This document shows, one piece after another, positions 21,170-31,809 of a stretch of 64,000 bases of DNA. Both the position numbers and the translations under genes were made by a program. Within the stretch, counting starts at the first letter, position 1, and every line of letters begins with the position of its first letter. The notes beneath the pieces are model-generated. The model was not told where the DNA came from. It made no database searches and worked only from the letters and a program-made list of their open reading frames with translations. The DNA comes from Diplonema papillatum (lineage: Eukaryota; Euglenozoa; Diplonemea; Diplonemida; Diplonemidae). The stretch lies in contig JAPJBO010000210.1 in the NCBI GenBank assembly GCA_030068145.1, positions 62,001-126,000 of the forward strand, read 5' to 3'.

Positions 21170-21575
21170 CAGGCCAAAGCAAGACCGACCGGCGACAGAG
21201 ATTGATGGCTGCCTGACATTCAGCCAATACGCGACTCCGATGTCATTAGAGGCCAGCCCGCTGGCCCCCAGGCCGCCCAGCAACACACCGCTCCTCGGCA
21301 TCCGAGAGTACGAGGCGACCGTGCCCGAGATGGGCACGATGTCCTTCTCGCACCTCGACGGCACCGAGACTCCGGCGAGGCCGAAGACGGAAGCGATCAA
21401 CCCGAAGTCGGATCCTTCGTCGCCGACCATGTGCGACGTGCCGGCGAACACGCCGCTGGTCCCCACGGCCGCCCCCTCGTTCCCGAACATCACCTCGGTA
21501 TCCCCTTCGCAGTTCAGTTCCCCGCCCGCTGCGTCCAAGCTGCGAGCCGGCGTCTGCAGCCCTGGCAGTCCCTGA
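21170..21575 (+). CDS. Ser/Pro-rich coding exon, unrecognised
   Basis: An open frame starting just after a TACACAG acceptor-like site (21163-21169) and containing an ATG at 21240. It encodes a disordered chain rich in SP/TP motifs: SNTPLLG, GTETPARPK, SDPSSPTM, ANTPLVPT, SVSPSQFSSPP, VCSPGSP. Third positions are strongly G/C, unlike the flanking DNA. The many Ser-Pro and Thr-Pro sites suggest a substrate for proline-directed kinases, but no domain names it. The last 15 or so codons (KLRAGVCSPGSP) are amplified in the satellite that follows, so the true 3' boundary is blurred. Confidence 0.5.
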
Positions 21576-22378
21576 GCAAAACTTGTGCGTACAACGTCTT
21601 TTTGGTTTGGCGGGGGCTCTACGACTGCAAACGAACCACCCCGCCGAGCACACGAGAGAGAACGCAAAGCGCCCTGCACATGTCTCTGCCTTCTGTGCTC
21701 CGTCTCCGGCTTGAAACATCGCCCGCAGCTGCGAGCCAGCGTCTGCAGCCCTGGCAGTCCTGAGAGGACTTTGTAGTTCGGCGAAACTATACGATGCCAA
21801 CGAAACAATCCAGCCGAGCATACGAGAAAGAACGCAAAGGCCACCCCTGCACATGTCTCTGCCTTATGTGCTCCGTCTCCGGCTTGAAACATCGCCCGCA
21901 GCTGCGAGCCAGCGTTTGCAGCCCTGGCAGTCCTGAGAGGACTTTGTAGTTCGGCAAAACTCTACGATGCAAACGAAACAACCCAGCCGAGCATACGAGA
22001 AAGAACGCAAAGGCCACCCCTGCACATGTCTCTGCCTTATGTGCTCCGTCTCCGGCTTGCAACATCGCCCGGCAGCTGCGAGCCAGCGTCTGCAGCACTG
22101 GCCGTCCCTGAGAGGACTTTGTTGTTTGGCGGAAACTCTACGATGCCACGAGAAAGAACGCAAAGACCACCCCCTGCACATGCCTCTACCTTACGTGCTC
22201 CGTCTCCGGCTTGCAACATCGCCCGGCAGCTGCGAGCCAGCGTCTGCAGCACTGGCCGTCCCTGAGAGGACTTTGTAGTTTGGCGGAAACTCTACGATGC
22301 CACGAGAAAGAACGCAAAGACCACCCCCTGCACATGCCTCTACCTTACGTGCTCCGTCTCCGGCTTGCAACATCGTCG
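21540..22378 (+). repeat. tandem array of about 140-185-bp units derived from the preceding exon end
   Basis: Five units. Each contains CAGCTGCGAGCCAGCGTCTG, a GAGAGGACTTTGTAGTT-like core, CTCTACGATGCAAACG and CACATGTCTCTGCCTTATGT. The first unit starts inside the exon that ends at 21575. Unit lengths differ through small deletions (the AACAACCCAGCCGAGCA part is lost in the last two units). Confidence 0.85.
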
Positions 22379-23323
22379 AGACGACCACGAAGCGTCCGCC
22401 ACTGGGAGATTCTCCCTCTGGTTGCGGTTTCGGTTCCTCGGCGTCGGCGGCCGCCATATGACAGTATGCCGGTTCATTTCTATCCCCGGGAACTGCATCG
22501 CATTGCCTGCCGCTGTGTAACACGGCTCACGACGATGCACGACAGTCTACCAGGTCCATCCCTATCCCTTGGGACCTGCGTGGAATTGCCGGGAATTGCC
22601 AGGGGCAAATTGCCCAGGAGCCATTTTCAAAAAAGACCGGGCCATCGGTCTCAGCGGGAACACTGGTCATCATCGAAGAAAGTGACAGTTGGCAGCGTAG
22701 TTGTGGAAATTACCAAAACGCACAAACAAACGTCCAACGCTCGCTGTCCCCAGCCACCATCCGCCTGGAGGATTCTTCCCGGTGGTGGCCCAGACCCTTC
22801 GGCACTTCGGAAGTTCAGAGAGCCTCGCCTTCTCATCCCCCATGTGTTCCGCCCTCCTCCGCCGGGTTTCGAGACGCATTGTCTCGAACGGCGGCCGCCT
22901 GAATACCTTCCCGTTGCTCCCCCACTACGGGATTCTCACCCCGGTGGCGGTTGAGACCTTTCTACCCAATTCGTTTCGGCCGGGGATTTATTTAAGAAAT
23001 GAAAGCGCTCCCGGGCCTATCCATGCGTGTGTGTGTCGCAGACCCGTTAACGTGGTGCCTCCCGTCACGGAAGTACGGCCACGCTGTGTGTGTGTGAGTG
23101 TGCGTGTGTATGTGTGTGTTGGAATCCCTTGTGTTTCTTCGCTATTCCTGGGAAGTCGAGATCACGCCTGTGTTTTTCGACCCCCCGGGCCTCCGCTATA
23201 CCGCTATTTCCAGCTGTTCTTTTCGCAGCAGAGCAAGCGGAGAGGCATCCGTCGATGTCACGAGGACAGGTTTCGAAGGCGGGAGTGCAAAAAGAGGGCA
23301 AAGCTGTGGGGCCTGTTTTTTTT
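22379..23323. other. gene-free stretch with an unassigned ORF
   Basis: A block at 22495-22620 (GTCTACCAGGTCCATCCCTA and GGAATTGCC repeats) resembles 58790-58900. A frame over 22700-23345 is open but has no recognisable domain and runs into repeat A, so it is probably not a gene. Confidence 0.35.
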
Positions 23324-23527
23324 TTTATTTGCACCTGCGTTGTAGGAAATGCTTGAGGAGACTGCTAGTTGCGATAGATCAAAGGAGGTAAATGTGCTGT
23401 AGCCCACACGAAACACAGGTAAATCTGGGTTTAGTGGCTTCAACAAAAAAGACCCACTTTGTAGTTGTATTGTTTTCTCCCCCTCTAGCCTCCTTCGAAA
23501 TGAGCACAAGGCAGTCGAGTATATTTT
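23324..23527 (+). repeat. MITE-like repeat A, near full length
   Basis: 5' end TTGCACCTGCGTTGTAGGAA, interior GATAGATCAAAGGAGGTAAA, 3' end AAGGCAGTCGAGTATATTTT. The interior is slightly shortened relative to 26448-26663. Confidence 0.8.
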
Positions 23528-23539
23528 TTTTAGCAGGTT

Positions 23540-23645
23540 GCCTTACCCCTCCAACCTCGCTGTTGGCGAGTGGATATGAGGAGTTCGCTCAGAGGAAGGA
23601 TTCCAAGTTGACGCGCCGAAGGCGCTCAAGCAAGCTTGTTAGGTG
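23540..23645 (+). repeat. dispersed repeat L, copy 1
   Basis: Contains GCGAGTGGATATGAGGAGTT and CGCGCCGAAGGCGCTCAAGC. The reverse complement recurs at 44100-44200, just 3' of PCNA, and a short piece is at 23955-23980. Confidence 0.65.
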
Positions 23646-23986
23646 TGGGGTGTGGTGTGTGTGTGGAATCCGTGATCCTGTCCCGAGCTGGTCCTTCCGC
23701 TGACATGCTGTTGAGGGAGGGCAGCACACGGCGAAAAGAGAACCAGTTAAAGGCAACATCAAAGACATGAACGAAAAATAAAATGCGCATTTACGAAAAA
23801 GAGGCCGAGGTACGGCACGAAGAACTGAGAAGGAGGGAGTGCAAGCAAAAAAAGTGCGGTTTCTCGGCCTGCTCGTTGTTTGCATCAACCAGCCTTTCCA
23901 CGAGTGGTGAATTAAGAATGCATCGCCCTCCTCGTGGACAGGACAGAATTCCACTTACGCGCCTTCGGTGCTCAAGCTAGCTCCCT

Positions 23987-25664
<1,678 letters not shown>

Positions 25665-26145
25665 TTACATCAGCGCCAGCTTGAAAGGAAATGCTCGACG
25701 ATGCTATGCTGCCCGACAAACAACAGAAGGGATCCCAAAGTGCTGTAACTACCGAACCACGTGTTGAACGGACGTGACGTCATGCGGGTCTACCCGTACA
25801 CGACAAATCACACAAACACAACCGGGAAAAAGGTCCTGAGGGAAAAACACAACACGGTGGCGTGGGCGAAGAACAAATCATTGTGTGTACTTTCCCCTCT
25901 ACCTACCCCCCCCCGTGAACATGTCACCCCCCAAAAACCCCTTGAGTATGTCACCCCCCAAGGCCTGAGAGGGGGGGGTGGCATACTCAAGGTTTTGTCC
26001 TGTTGTCCCAGTGGGGAGTGGCCCCGCGCAGCGGAATTTTTTTTTTGAACGGTTTTTTTTTTTTTTGTGAGTTTTCCGCTTTCACGGGGGGGGGGTAGGT
26101 ACCCCTATATTTCCTCCCTTCCAAAGCAGCTGCGTCGAGTATTTT
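25665..26145 (+). repeat. MITE-like repeat B split by a C/G-rich insertion
   Basis: The left part (25665-25885) runs from TTACATCAGCGCCAGCTTGA to CGTGGGCGAAGAACAAATC. The right end (26096-26145) is CCCCTATATTTCCTCCCTTC + CAAAGCAGCTGCGTCGAG. Between them is a C/G-rich insert with a hairpin (CCTTGAGTATGTCACC paired with its near-reverse complement, 25939-25993) and GCCCCGCGCAGCGGAA, a phrase also found at 32150-32165 and 36325. Confidence 0.75.
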
Positions 26146-26447
26146 CTTAGTGGTGCTTCAGTGCTCTTGTACTGAAGGGAACACGTCCGGAACACGTCTG
26201 CACATGAGTACTGGGAACGAAGCGCAAACGAACTGGTGCTTCCACAGGAAAAACGCCTTCGGACACCCTGACAGCAGCTTGTTCAGCCCAACGAGTGCTG
26301 TTTGGCGGTACCGAGACAACCACCCGGCGTTTTTTCCCCTGAGAAGATTAAGCAGTAAGTTTCCGTCACAAAGGATTTCCGCCAGCAGTTTCCCGTGGAA
26401 GAAACTTCTGCTTGTGCACGCGGCAAGAACAAGAACCCTTTTTATTT

Positions 26448-26663
26448 TGTATAAGCACCTGTTTTGTAGGAAATACTTGAGGAGGCTGCCAGTTGCAAAA
26501 GATCAAAGGAGGTAAATGTGCTGTAGCCCACACGAAACACAGGTAAATCTGGGTTTAGTGGCGGGCGTAAGCGTTCAACAAAAAAGACCCATTTTATAGT
26601 TGCATTGTTTCTCCCCCTCTAGCCTCCTTCGAAGTAAGCACAAGGCAGCCCCTCGAGTATTTT
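26448..26663 (+). repeat. MITE-like repeat A, full-length reference copy (216 bp)
   Basis: It runs from TGTATAAGCACCTGTTTTGT to GCAGCCCCTCGAGTATTTT. Inverted ends are AAATACTTGAGGAGGCTGCC near the left and AAAATACTCGAGGGGCTGCC (reverse complement of the right). Confidence 0.9.
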
Positions 26664-28204
26664 GAGTGTTGAATCAATCATTGATCAGCTGCCAGCTACT
26701 CTTCTGTTTAGTTCTTTAGCCATACTTCAACGTTCTTGTTACTCATTGCGAGACCTACCACTGGTAGTGCTCTTGATTATCTCTCCACGAAGGAATGTAC
26801 TTGGTGTCGGTCACAAACAGTCCCGGACATGGCTAGCCATAACCCACAACGAAAGCGTGCACCAAATATACAACCCGTAACCATATAGCCCTTTCTTGCT
26901 CTCAGAGAACCCATTCATGAACGGTCACACGGAGACCCTAAACTTCCGGAATTTCAAGCGAACTTTAACTCTAAATAACGCGAGAAAGTTTCTCCAACCA
27001 GTGGTAGTCGTGTGCGTTTACGCCGTGGAAATGGACGAACTCTTCTCACCGAGGTCACATTTTGGGTCGAAAATGCTTTCGGACCCTGCGCTTAACCAGT
27101 TCGAGCACGTTCCTGCATTCCGCTCCGCCCGCCACCCGCCTTTCCCTGTTTGCCTCCTTTCATGATGTTCCCTCGCTTTCCTTCTCCACTTTGAACCTTG
27201 GGCGAAAAGAAGAAGAAGAAAAGAAAAAAAAAAAAAAAACGAACCAGTACAGAGTAGAAGTCCACCATGCTCATGGAGCGCGACGCCGTTCAGATTTTAT
27301 TGCCCCTCTCCTGTACGAACGATCTCGAAGAATAGACGGACCCAGCGATTGCCCCCGGACACTTGGGAAGACCCCCGGCACACTTTGAGAGGAGGACCTT
27401 CAGAACACCTCGGAAGGTGTCCTGGGGGTCTTTCGAGCATTACTTCGTAGTCGCACTTTCCCTTCTTTTGGCACGTGAAGTGCACGTTGATGTCGTGCTT
27501 GTGCCTGTTCTGGTAAAAGCGTGGGGCGGCCCCGTCCTTCCGTGATAGTGCGTGGCCCCTGCCAAACAACAAGTGGGTCCATCCTCACCTTTTCCGACAC
27601 AGAGATGTTGATGCACGTGCACCCCCCAGCTCAGGATAGCTGTCATGTTCCGCTTCTTGTTTCCAGGCACGCCCTAACCCCAAGGTGTTGTGTGGGGGTT
27701 CTCATGGTGCTCTGGGGGTTCCAAGGTGTTCAAGAGGTCTTTCAAGGTGTTTTGAGGGTCTGCCAACGTGCGCCAGGGCGTGTAGTGCTGAGCAGTCCCA
27801 GAACAACCACCTGCTCCTCTTTCAAGGCAGCTTGTTTCTCCTGAAAAAGTGAGAGAAAGGATTCGATCGCGGTCAGAACACACTGCCTTCCCAGGAACGT
27901 ACTGATCAGAACAGCCCGCCCAGGACAACCAGCTGGTCCTCTTTCAGGCAGCTTGTTTCTCCTGAAATAATGAAGCATTCGACCAAAGGTGGTGCATGAT
28001 GCATTCGCTGTAATCAGAACTTGGAGCCTACGCAGTATGTGGTATCTACATACCACCGTATATACCACCATACTACCTCCTAGAGCCCCTTAAGGTGCTA
28101 CGTAGGTGGTGTGGTATTCCCTGCCAGGAAGAACGCTCTCAGAACACCCCACCACGTTGTCTTTCGAGGCAGCATAAAAAAGGTTTCTCTTGGGAAAGTA
28201 GGTA
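26664..28204. other. gene-free stretch
   Basis: 27680-27770 holds short GGGGGTTCCAAGGTGTT-type repeats. The phrase TTTCAAGGCAGCTTGTTTCTCCTGA occurs at 27820 and 27945 and resembles the sequence just upstream of the dioxygenase copies, so these may be older relics of the same tandem series. No gene is recognised. Confidence 0.4.
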
Positions 28205-28210
28205 ATCCGG

Positions 28211-28720
28211 AAAGAGATGATGCGCAGCGGGGCGGCGCGCTTGGCGCCTCTGGCGGCGCAAGCGAGCCGAGTCAGGCAGCAAGCCAAGGCGGACTTCAGC
28301 GGGGGGGGGGAGGGGGGACGCGTGCGCGTCGCCGACCCCCCCCAGTTCGGGAAAAGGGGTCATGCCCAATATAGGAAAGGGGGTCCTCCCCTCCTGGAAG
28401 CTCTAGAGCTCCAGGAGGACGGAAGGATCACTACCTCTCCTGTTGGTAATATGATGGTCAACCACGCATGAAATGAAAATCAAAGACTGGCAAATGAAAG
28501 AGACTGGCATTCATAAGGCAAGAACGCTAAGCAAGGGGAGTCGTCACGCTCCCGCTGGTGTGGGATTCGCGAAGATGGTGGAGTGCCATGAGACATCTTC
28601 AGAGGAGTCAGACTTGTGCGTGAGTAGGTGTCATGGCCCGTGAGAAATAGCCGGAGAAAGATTATTCTGAGAGTATCCCAGTTTCGAAACACGTCGAAAT
28701 AGTTATTTAATGCGATGTAT
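28211..28720 (+). pseudogene. relic of dioxygenase 5' end, copy A (with an insertion)
   Basis: It starts ATGATGCGCAGCGGGGCGGC and encodes the same first 25 or so residues as the intact gene at 29521 (RLAPLAAQ, QQAKADFS). It is interrupted at about 28303 by some 225 bp of unrelated sequence with a G-rich start and a near-perfect hairpin around GAGCTCTAGAGC-like sequence (28391-28420). The coding match then resumes (GGAGTCGTCACGCTCCCGCT) and leaves the gene at the codons for LPL, where it joins AGATGGTGGAGTGCCATGAG + ACATCTTC. It cannot make the enzyme. Confidence 0.75.
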
Positions 28721-28874
28721 GCACTTGTTTTCCCATCTCTTTGCCTTGCAGACAGGTAGAGTCCAACTATAAATACCCCCGATTTCCCCCGACCAATTTG
28801 TCGGGGTTACATGTATGTACTACTTTGTCTTTCAGGCAGCATGTTTCTTTTGAGAAAGTACGGCATCCGAGCAG

Positions 28875-29025
28875 ATGATGCGCAGCGGGGCGCGCTTGGC
28901 GCCTCTGGCGGCGCAAGCGAGGCAAGTCAGGCAGCAAGCCAAGGCGGACTTCAGCGCAAGGGGAGTCGTCACGCTCCCGCTGGTGTGGGATTCGCGAAGA
29001 TGGTGGAGTGCCATGAGACATCTTC
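28875..29025 (+). pseudogene. relic of dioxygenase 5' end, copy B
   Basis: It encodes MMRSGARLAPLAAQARQV and QQAKADFSARGVVTLPL, then leaves homology with the intact gene exactly where copy A does. TATAAATA lies 107 bases upstream of its ATG (28768), the same spacing as in the intact gene. The copy is followed by the 216-bp element at 29026. Confidence 0.8.
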
Positions 29026-29241
29026 GTGTCAACACACGCCTGCCAGGCGGTCTCGTCCGCCAGTCAGAACGCCCCCGGCTGCGCCACCATCGGTGCAACA
29101 ATCATCTTTGACAGGGCCACGGCTCGCTCCGCGCCCACGGCGCAACGACTTGCGCCCGCCGTAGTAGTACGGGATAGTAGTGGGGCGACCGGATTCCTCG
29201 GAGAGATGGTCCCTGCACTCTAACTCGTCTCTCTCTCTCTC
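29026..29241 (+). mobile_element. 216-bp inserted element C, with matching empty site at 28596-28600
   Basis: The upstream relic reads GACATCTTCAGAGGAGTCAG with no insert; this one reads the same but with 216 bp between two copies of TCTTC (29021-29025 and 29242-29246). The element begins GTGTCAACACACGCC and ends CTAACTCG followed by a (CT)n tract; with the flank this gives a branch-point-like motif, pyrimidine tract and TTCAG. A near-identical copy is at 36559-36778 and a diverged one at about 38405-38627. It could be an introner-like element or a small transposon. Confidence 0.8.
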
Positions 29242-29413
29242 TCTTCAGAGGAGTCAGACTTGTGCGTGAGTAGGTGTCATGGCCCGTGAGAAATAGCCGG
29301 AGAAAGATTATTCTGAGAGTATCCCAGTTTCGAAACACGTCGAAATAGTTATTTAATGCGATGTATGCACTTGTTTTCCCATCTCTTTGCCTTGCAGACG
29401 GGTAGAGTCCAAC

Positions 29414-29421
29414 TATAAATA
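29414..29421 (+). promoter_or_regulatory. TATA box candidate of the dioxygenase gene
   Basis: TATAAATA is 107 bases before the ATG at 29521. The motif and its spacing are kept in relic copy B (28768 to 28875), as part of a duplicated upstream block that also holds CCCGATTTCCCCCGACC. Confidence 0.5.
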
Positions 29422-29520
29422 CCCCCGATTTCCCCCGACCAATTTGTCGGTGTTACATGTATGTACTACTTTGTCTTTCAGGCAGCATGTTTCTTTTGAG
29501 AAAGTAAGGCATCCGAGCAG

Positions 29521-30453
29521 ATGATACGCAGCGGGGCGCGCTTGGCGCCTCTGGCGGCGCAAGCGAGGCAAGTCAGCCAGCAAGCCAAGGCGGACTTCAG
29601 CGAAAGGGGAGTCGTCACGCTCCCGCTGGCGTGCGTCCGGCGCGAGGGCGCGGTGGACGCGCTGAAGGCGAGCTTCGACGAACTGTTTTCCTCCCGGTTC
29701 GCCACCGGGAACTACCCGGACGAAGTGCACTGGCGGCAGGGCATCTCGAAGGACGACGCGTGCCGCGAGATCTGCAACGGCTGGAAGGCGGATCCAGTGA
29801 TCGCCCGCGTGGTCCTGAGCGGAGAGCTCGGGAAGCTGGCGTGCGACTTGATGGGCTGGGAAGGCGCGCGAATCGCGCAAGACGACCTCGTGTGGAAGAC
29901 GCCCGGCAGCGGCGGCGTGGCGTTCCACACCGACGCCGCGTATATTTCGAACCAGTTCTCCCCCCGCGACGAGAATTCCGTCACGATCTGGATCCCGCTG
30001 GACCACGCCACGGAGGAAACGGGGGTAGTCCAGTACGCCTTGGGCTCCCACCGCTGGCCGAGGGAGTCCCTTTCAGCCTCGACGTCCACCTTCCACAACC
30101 CAGACGTCACCGCTGCACTCACAGCCGCCGCGAAGGGCAATCCGGTTGATGTGTCTGTCGAGGCGCTGGAGCCCGGATTCTGCTTCGTGCACCACCAAGA
30201 CGTGTGGCACGGGAGCACGGCGAACTCCACGAGCGACCGGCACAGGCGCGCGCTGGTGTGCCACCTGCTCAGGGCGGACGTCGCTTTCAGAGAGGGCGAC
30301 TGGAGGAACGCTGAACCGGGGTCGGCGGACTACATCTACGGCAGGTACAAGCTGTGGAACTCGACCGAAGTCTTGGAAGACTTCTTCCCTGTGACGTACA
30401 GCCGTTCCGGGTACAGGACTCCTTGGCTCGCAGACTACTTGCGAGCAGCTTAG
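29521..30453 (+). CDS. phytanoyl-CoA dioxygenase (PhyH)-family 2-oxoglutarate/Fe(II) oxygenase
   Basis: A single-exon 310-residue protein of normal PhyH length. The iron-binding facial triad is visible: H136 and D138 in GVAFHTDAAY, and H230 in QDVWHGST. R242/R243 (HRRALVCHL) is placed to bind 2-oxoglutarate. Supporting family motifs are TIWIPLDHATEETGVVQYAL and LGSHRW. PhyH enzymes hydroxylate lipids or small metabolites using oxygen and 2-oxoglutarate; the substrate cannot be told here. There is no clear signal peptide or C-terminal peroxisomal signal (it ends YLRAA). The start is chosen at the ATG aligned with the ATGs of two upstream relic copies, 107 bases after TATAAATA. Its 5' and 3' ends are repeated as non-functional fragments on both sides. 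Confidence 0.9.
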   Translation: MIRSGARLAPLAAQARQVSQQAKADFSERGVVTLPLACVRREGAVDALKASFDELFSSRFATGNYPDEVHWRQGISKDDACREICNGWKADPVIARVVLSGELGKLACDLMGWEGARIAQDDLVWKTPGSGGVAFHTDAAYISNQFSPRDENSVTIWIPLDHATEETGVVQYALGSHRWPRESLSASTSTFHNPDVTAALTAAAKGNPVDVSVEALEPGFCFVHHQDVWHGSTANSTSDRHRRALVCHLLRADVAFREGDWRNAEPGSADYIYGRYKLWNSTEVLEDFFPVTYSRSGYRTPWLADYLRAA

Positions 30454-30620
30454 AAGAACCAGACTTTGTGCTGTCGGACAGAAGCTGGGTGTCACACTTG
30501 CAACTCGAGTACGATCCAAGACCTTGTGTAAGACATACAGGCAGCTTGTTCTGGGTACTTTGCGCATCGCTGATCATCAGCAATGCCTGGAATAACGAGA
30601 AGTTGTGTCCTTCAACAGAC

Positions 30621-31200
30621 AAGCTGTGGAACTCGACCGAAGTATTGGAAGACTTCTTCCCGGAGACGTACACCCGTTCCGGGTACCGGACTTGGCTCGC
30701 AGACTACTTGCGAGCTGCTTTGAAGAACAAGACCTTGTGCTGTCGAACAGAGGGCCGCCGTGCACTGCGCTGGGTCGCACACTTGCCGAACGTGGAACTC
30801 GGGTAGGTTCGAAGACCTTGCGTGTGACGTACAGTCGCTGCGGATGCTTGACGGTTAGCTGACCATCAGCGGCCTGCCAAGAAGTTGTATTCCGCGTACA
30901 CTCGCTGTGGGATTGGATTCCTTATGGTTAGCTGACTAACAGCGGCCGCGCGTACACTCGCTTTGCATTCCTTGTGGTAAGCTGACTATCAGCAGCCTAC
31001 CTAGCAGAACAAGACTCCGACAGAGCCCGTCGTGCACTGCTGGGCCTCGCTCTTGCTGAACGTGGAAATCGAGTAAGATCCAAGATCTTGCGTGCGCCGT
31101 GCACCTGCTCTGGATGCTGCACGGTTAGCTGAATATAAGCGACATGCCTACAAGAACAAGAAGTTGCCTTTCGACAGAGCCCGCCGTGCCCTGTTAGGTC
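30621..31200 (+). pseudogene. relics of the dioxygenase 3' end in tandem
   Basis: 30621-30735 repeats the end of the gene (KLWNSTEVLEDFFPETYTR and WLADYLRAAL) without the rest. After it, blocks beginning near ACAGAGCCCGTCGTGCACTG and ending near GGTTAGCTGA recur at about 30750, 31015 and 31165 with growing divergence. They look like successive tandem copies of the 3' UTR region. Confidence 0.7.
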
Positions 31201-31566
31201 ACTTGCAGGTGAAACAACCAACAAGAGTCCAGATCTCTGTGTAATATCCACCCACCCTGTGTACTGATGTACCACTTCCCTTGGCTTGCTGGATATCCTT
31301 GGCTTCCAATCGGCACTCGTGATGAAAGAATGTACGTCTGCATTCGGTAAATGCATAACTCCAAAAGTCCTGGAAGCCTTCTCGGTTGCGCTGCTGCTGT
31401 GTGCTACGGAACTTGATCTTCGCACGACGTTCACCCACTTTTTTTTATACGATGTTTTGCATTTTCCTTGTTTACAGAAGAGGCAACCGAGTCTTTACTG
31501 TATTGTACCGAACGACAACAACGTCTGCTACGTCTGCTGCAGACCGCGGGTCGCGAGGCGGTAATC

Positions 31567-31732
31567 AACAGCCATCAAAGTAGCCAATCAACAGCCATTA
31601 TAGTAACCAATCACAGCCATCATAGTAGGTAATCAACAGCCATCAAAGTAGTAGCCAATCACAGCCATCAAAATAGGTAATTTACAGCCATCAAAGTAGC
31701 CATTCAACAGCCATCATACGAGATAGCCAACA
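31567..31732 (+). repeat. about 21-bp minisatellite upstream of SEC22
   Basis: Seven or eight units of the type AATCAACAGCCATCAAAGTAG with alternating small changes. It ends about 75 bases before the SEC22 start codon, so it lies in or next to the promoter. Confidence 0.85.
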
Positions 31733-31809
31733 ACAAACAGGCCCGGGCTCGGGCGTGGGGTGGGAGGGTGGGACGGAAGGGGGTGCGACCTCGGCAGGCT
31801 TCTGCTACG

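Noticed and set aside
25939..25993. C-rich direct repeats considered as a CRISPR-like array
   Set aside because: Only two direct units plus one inverted unit, no regular spacers, and the window is eukaryotic.
31286..31564. ORF with NDNNVCYVCC resembling the SEC22 NNVCYICC segment
   Set aside because: Only a short stretch (about 45 bp near 31505-31550) matches exon 1; it looks like a small duplicated fragment upstream of SEC22, not a separate gene.
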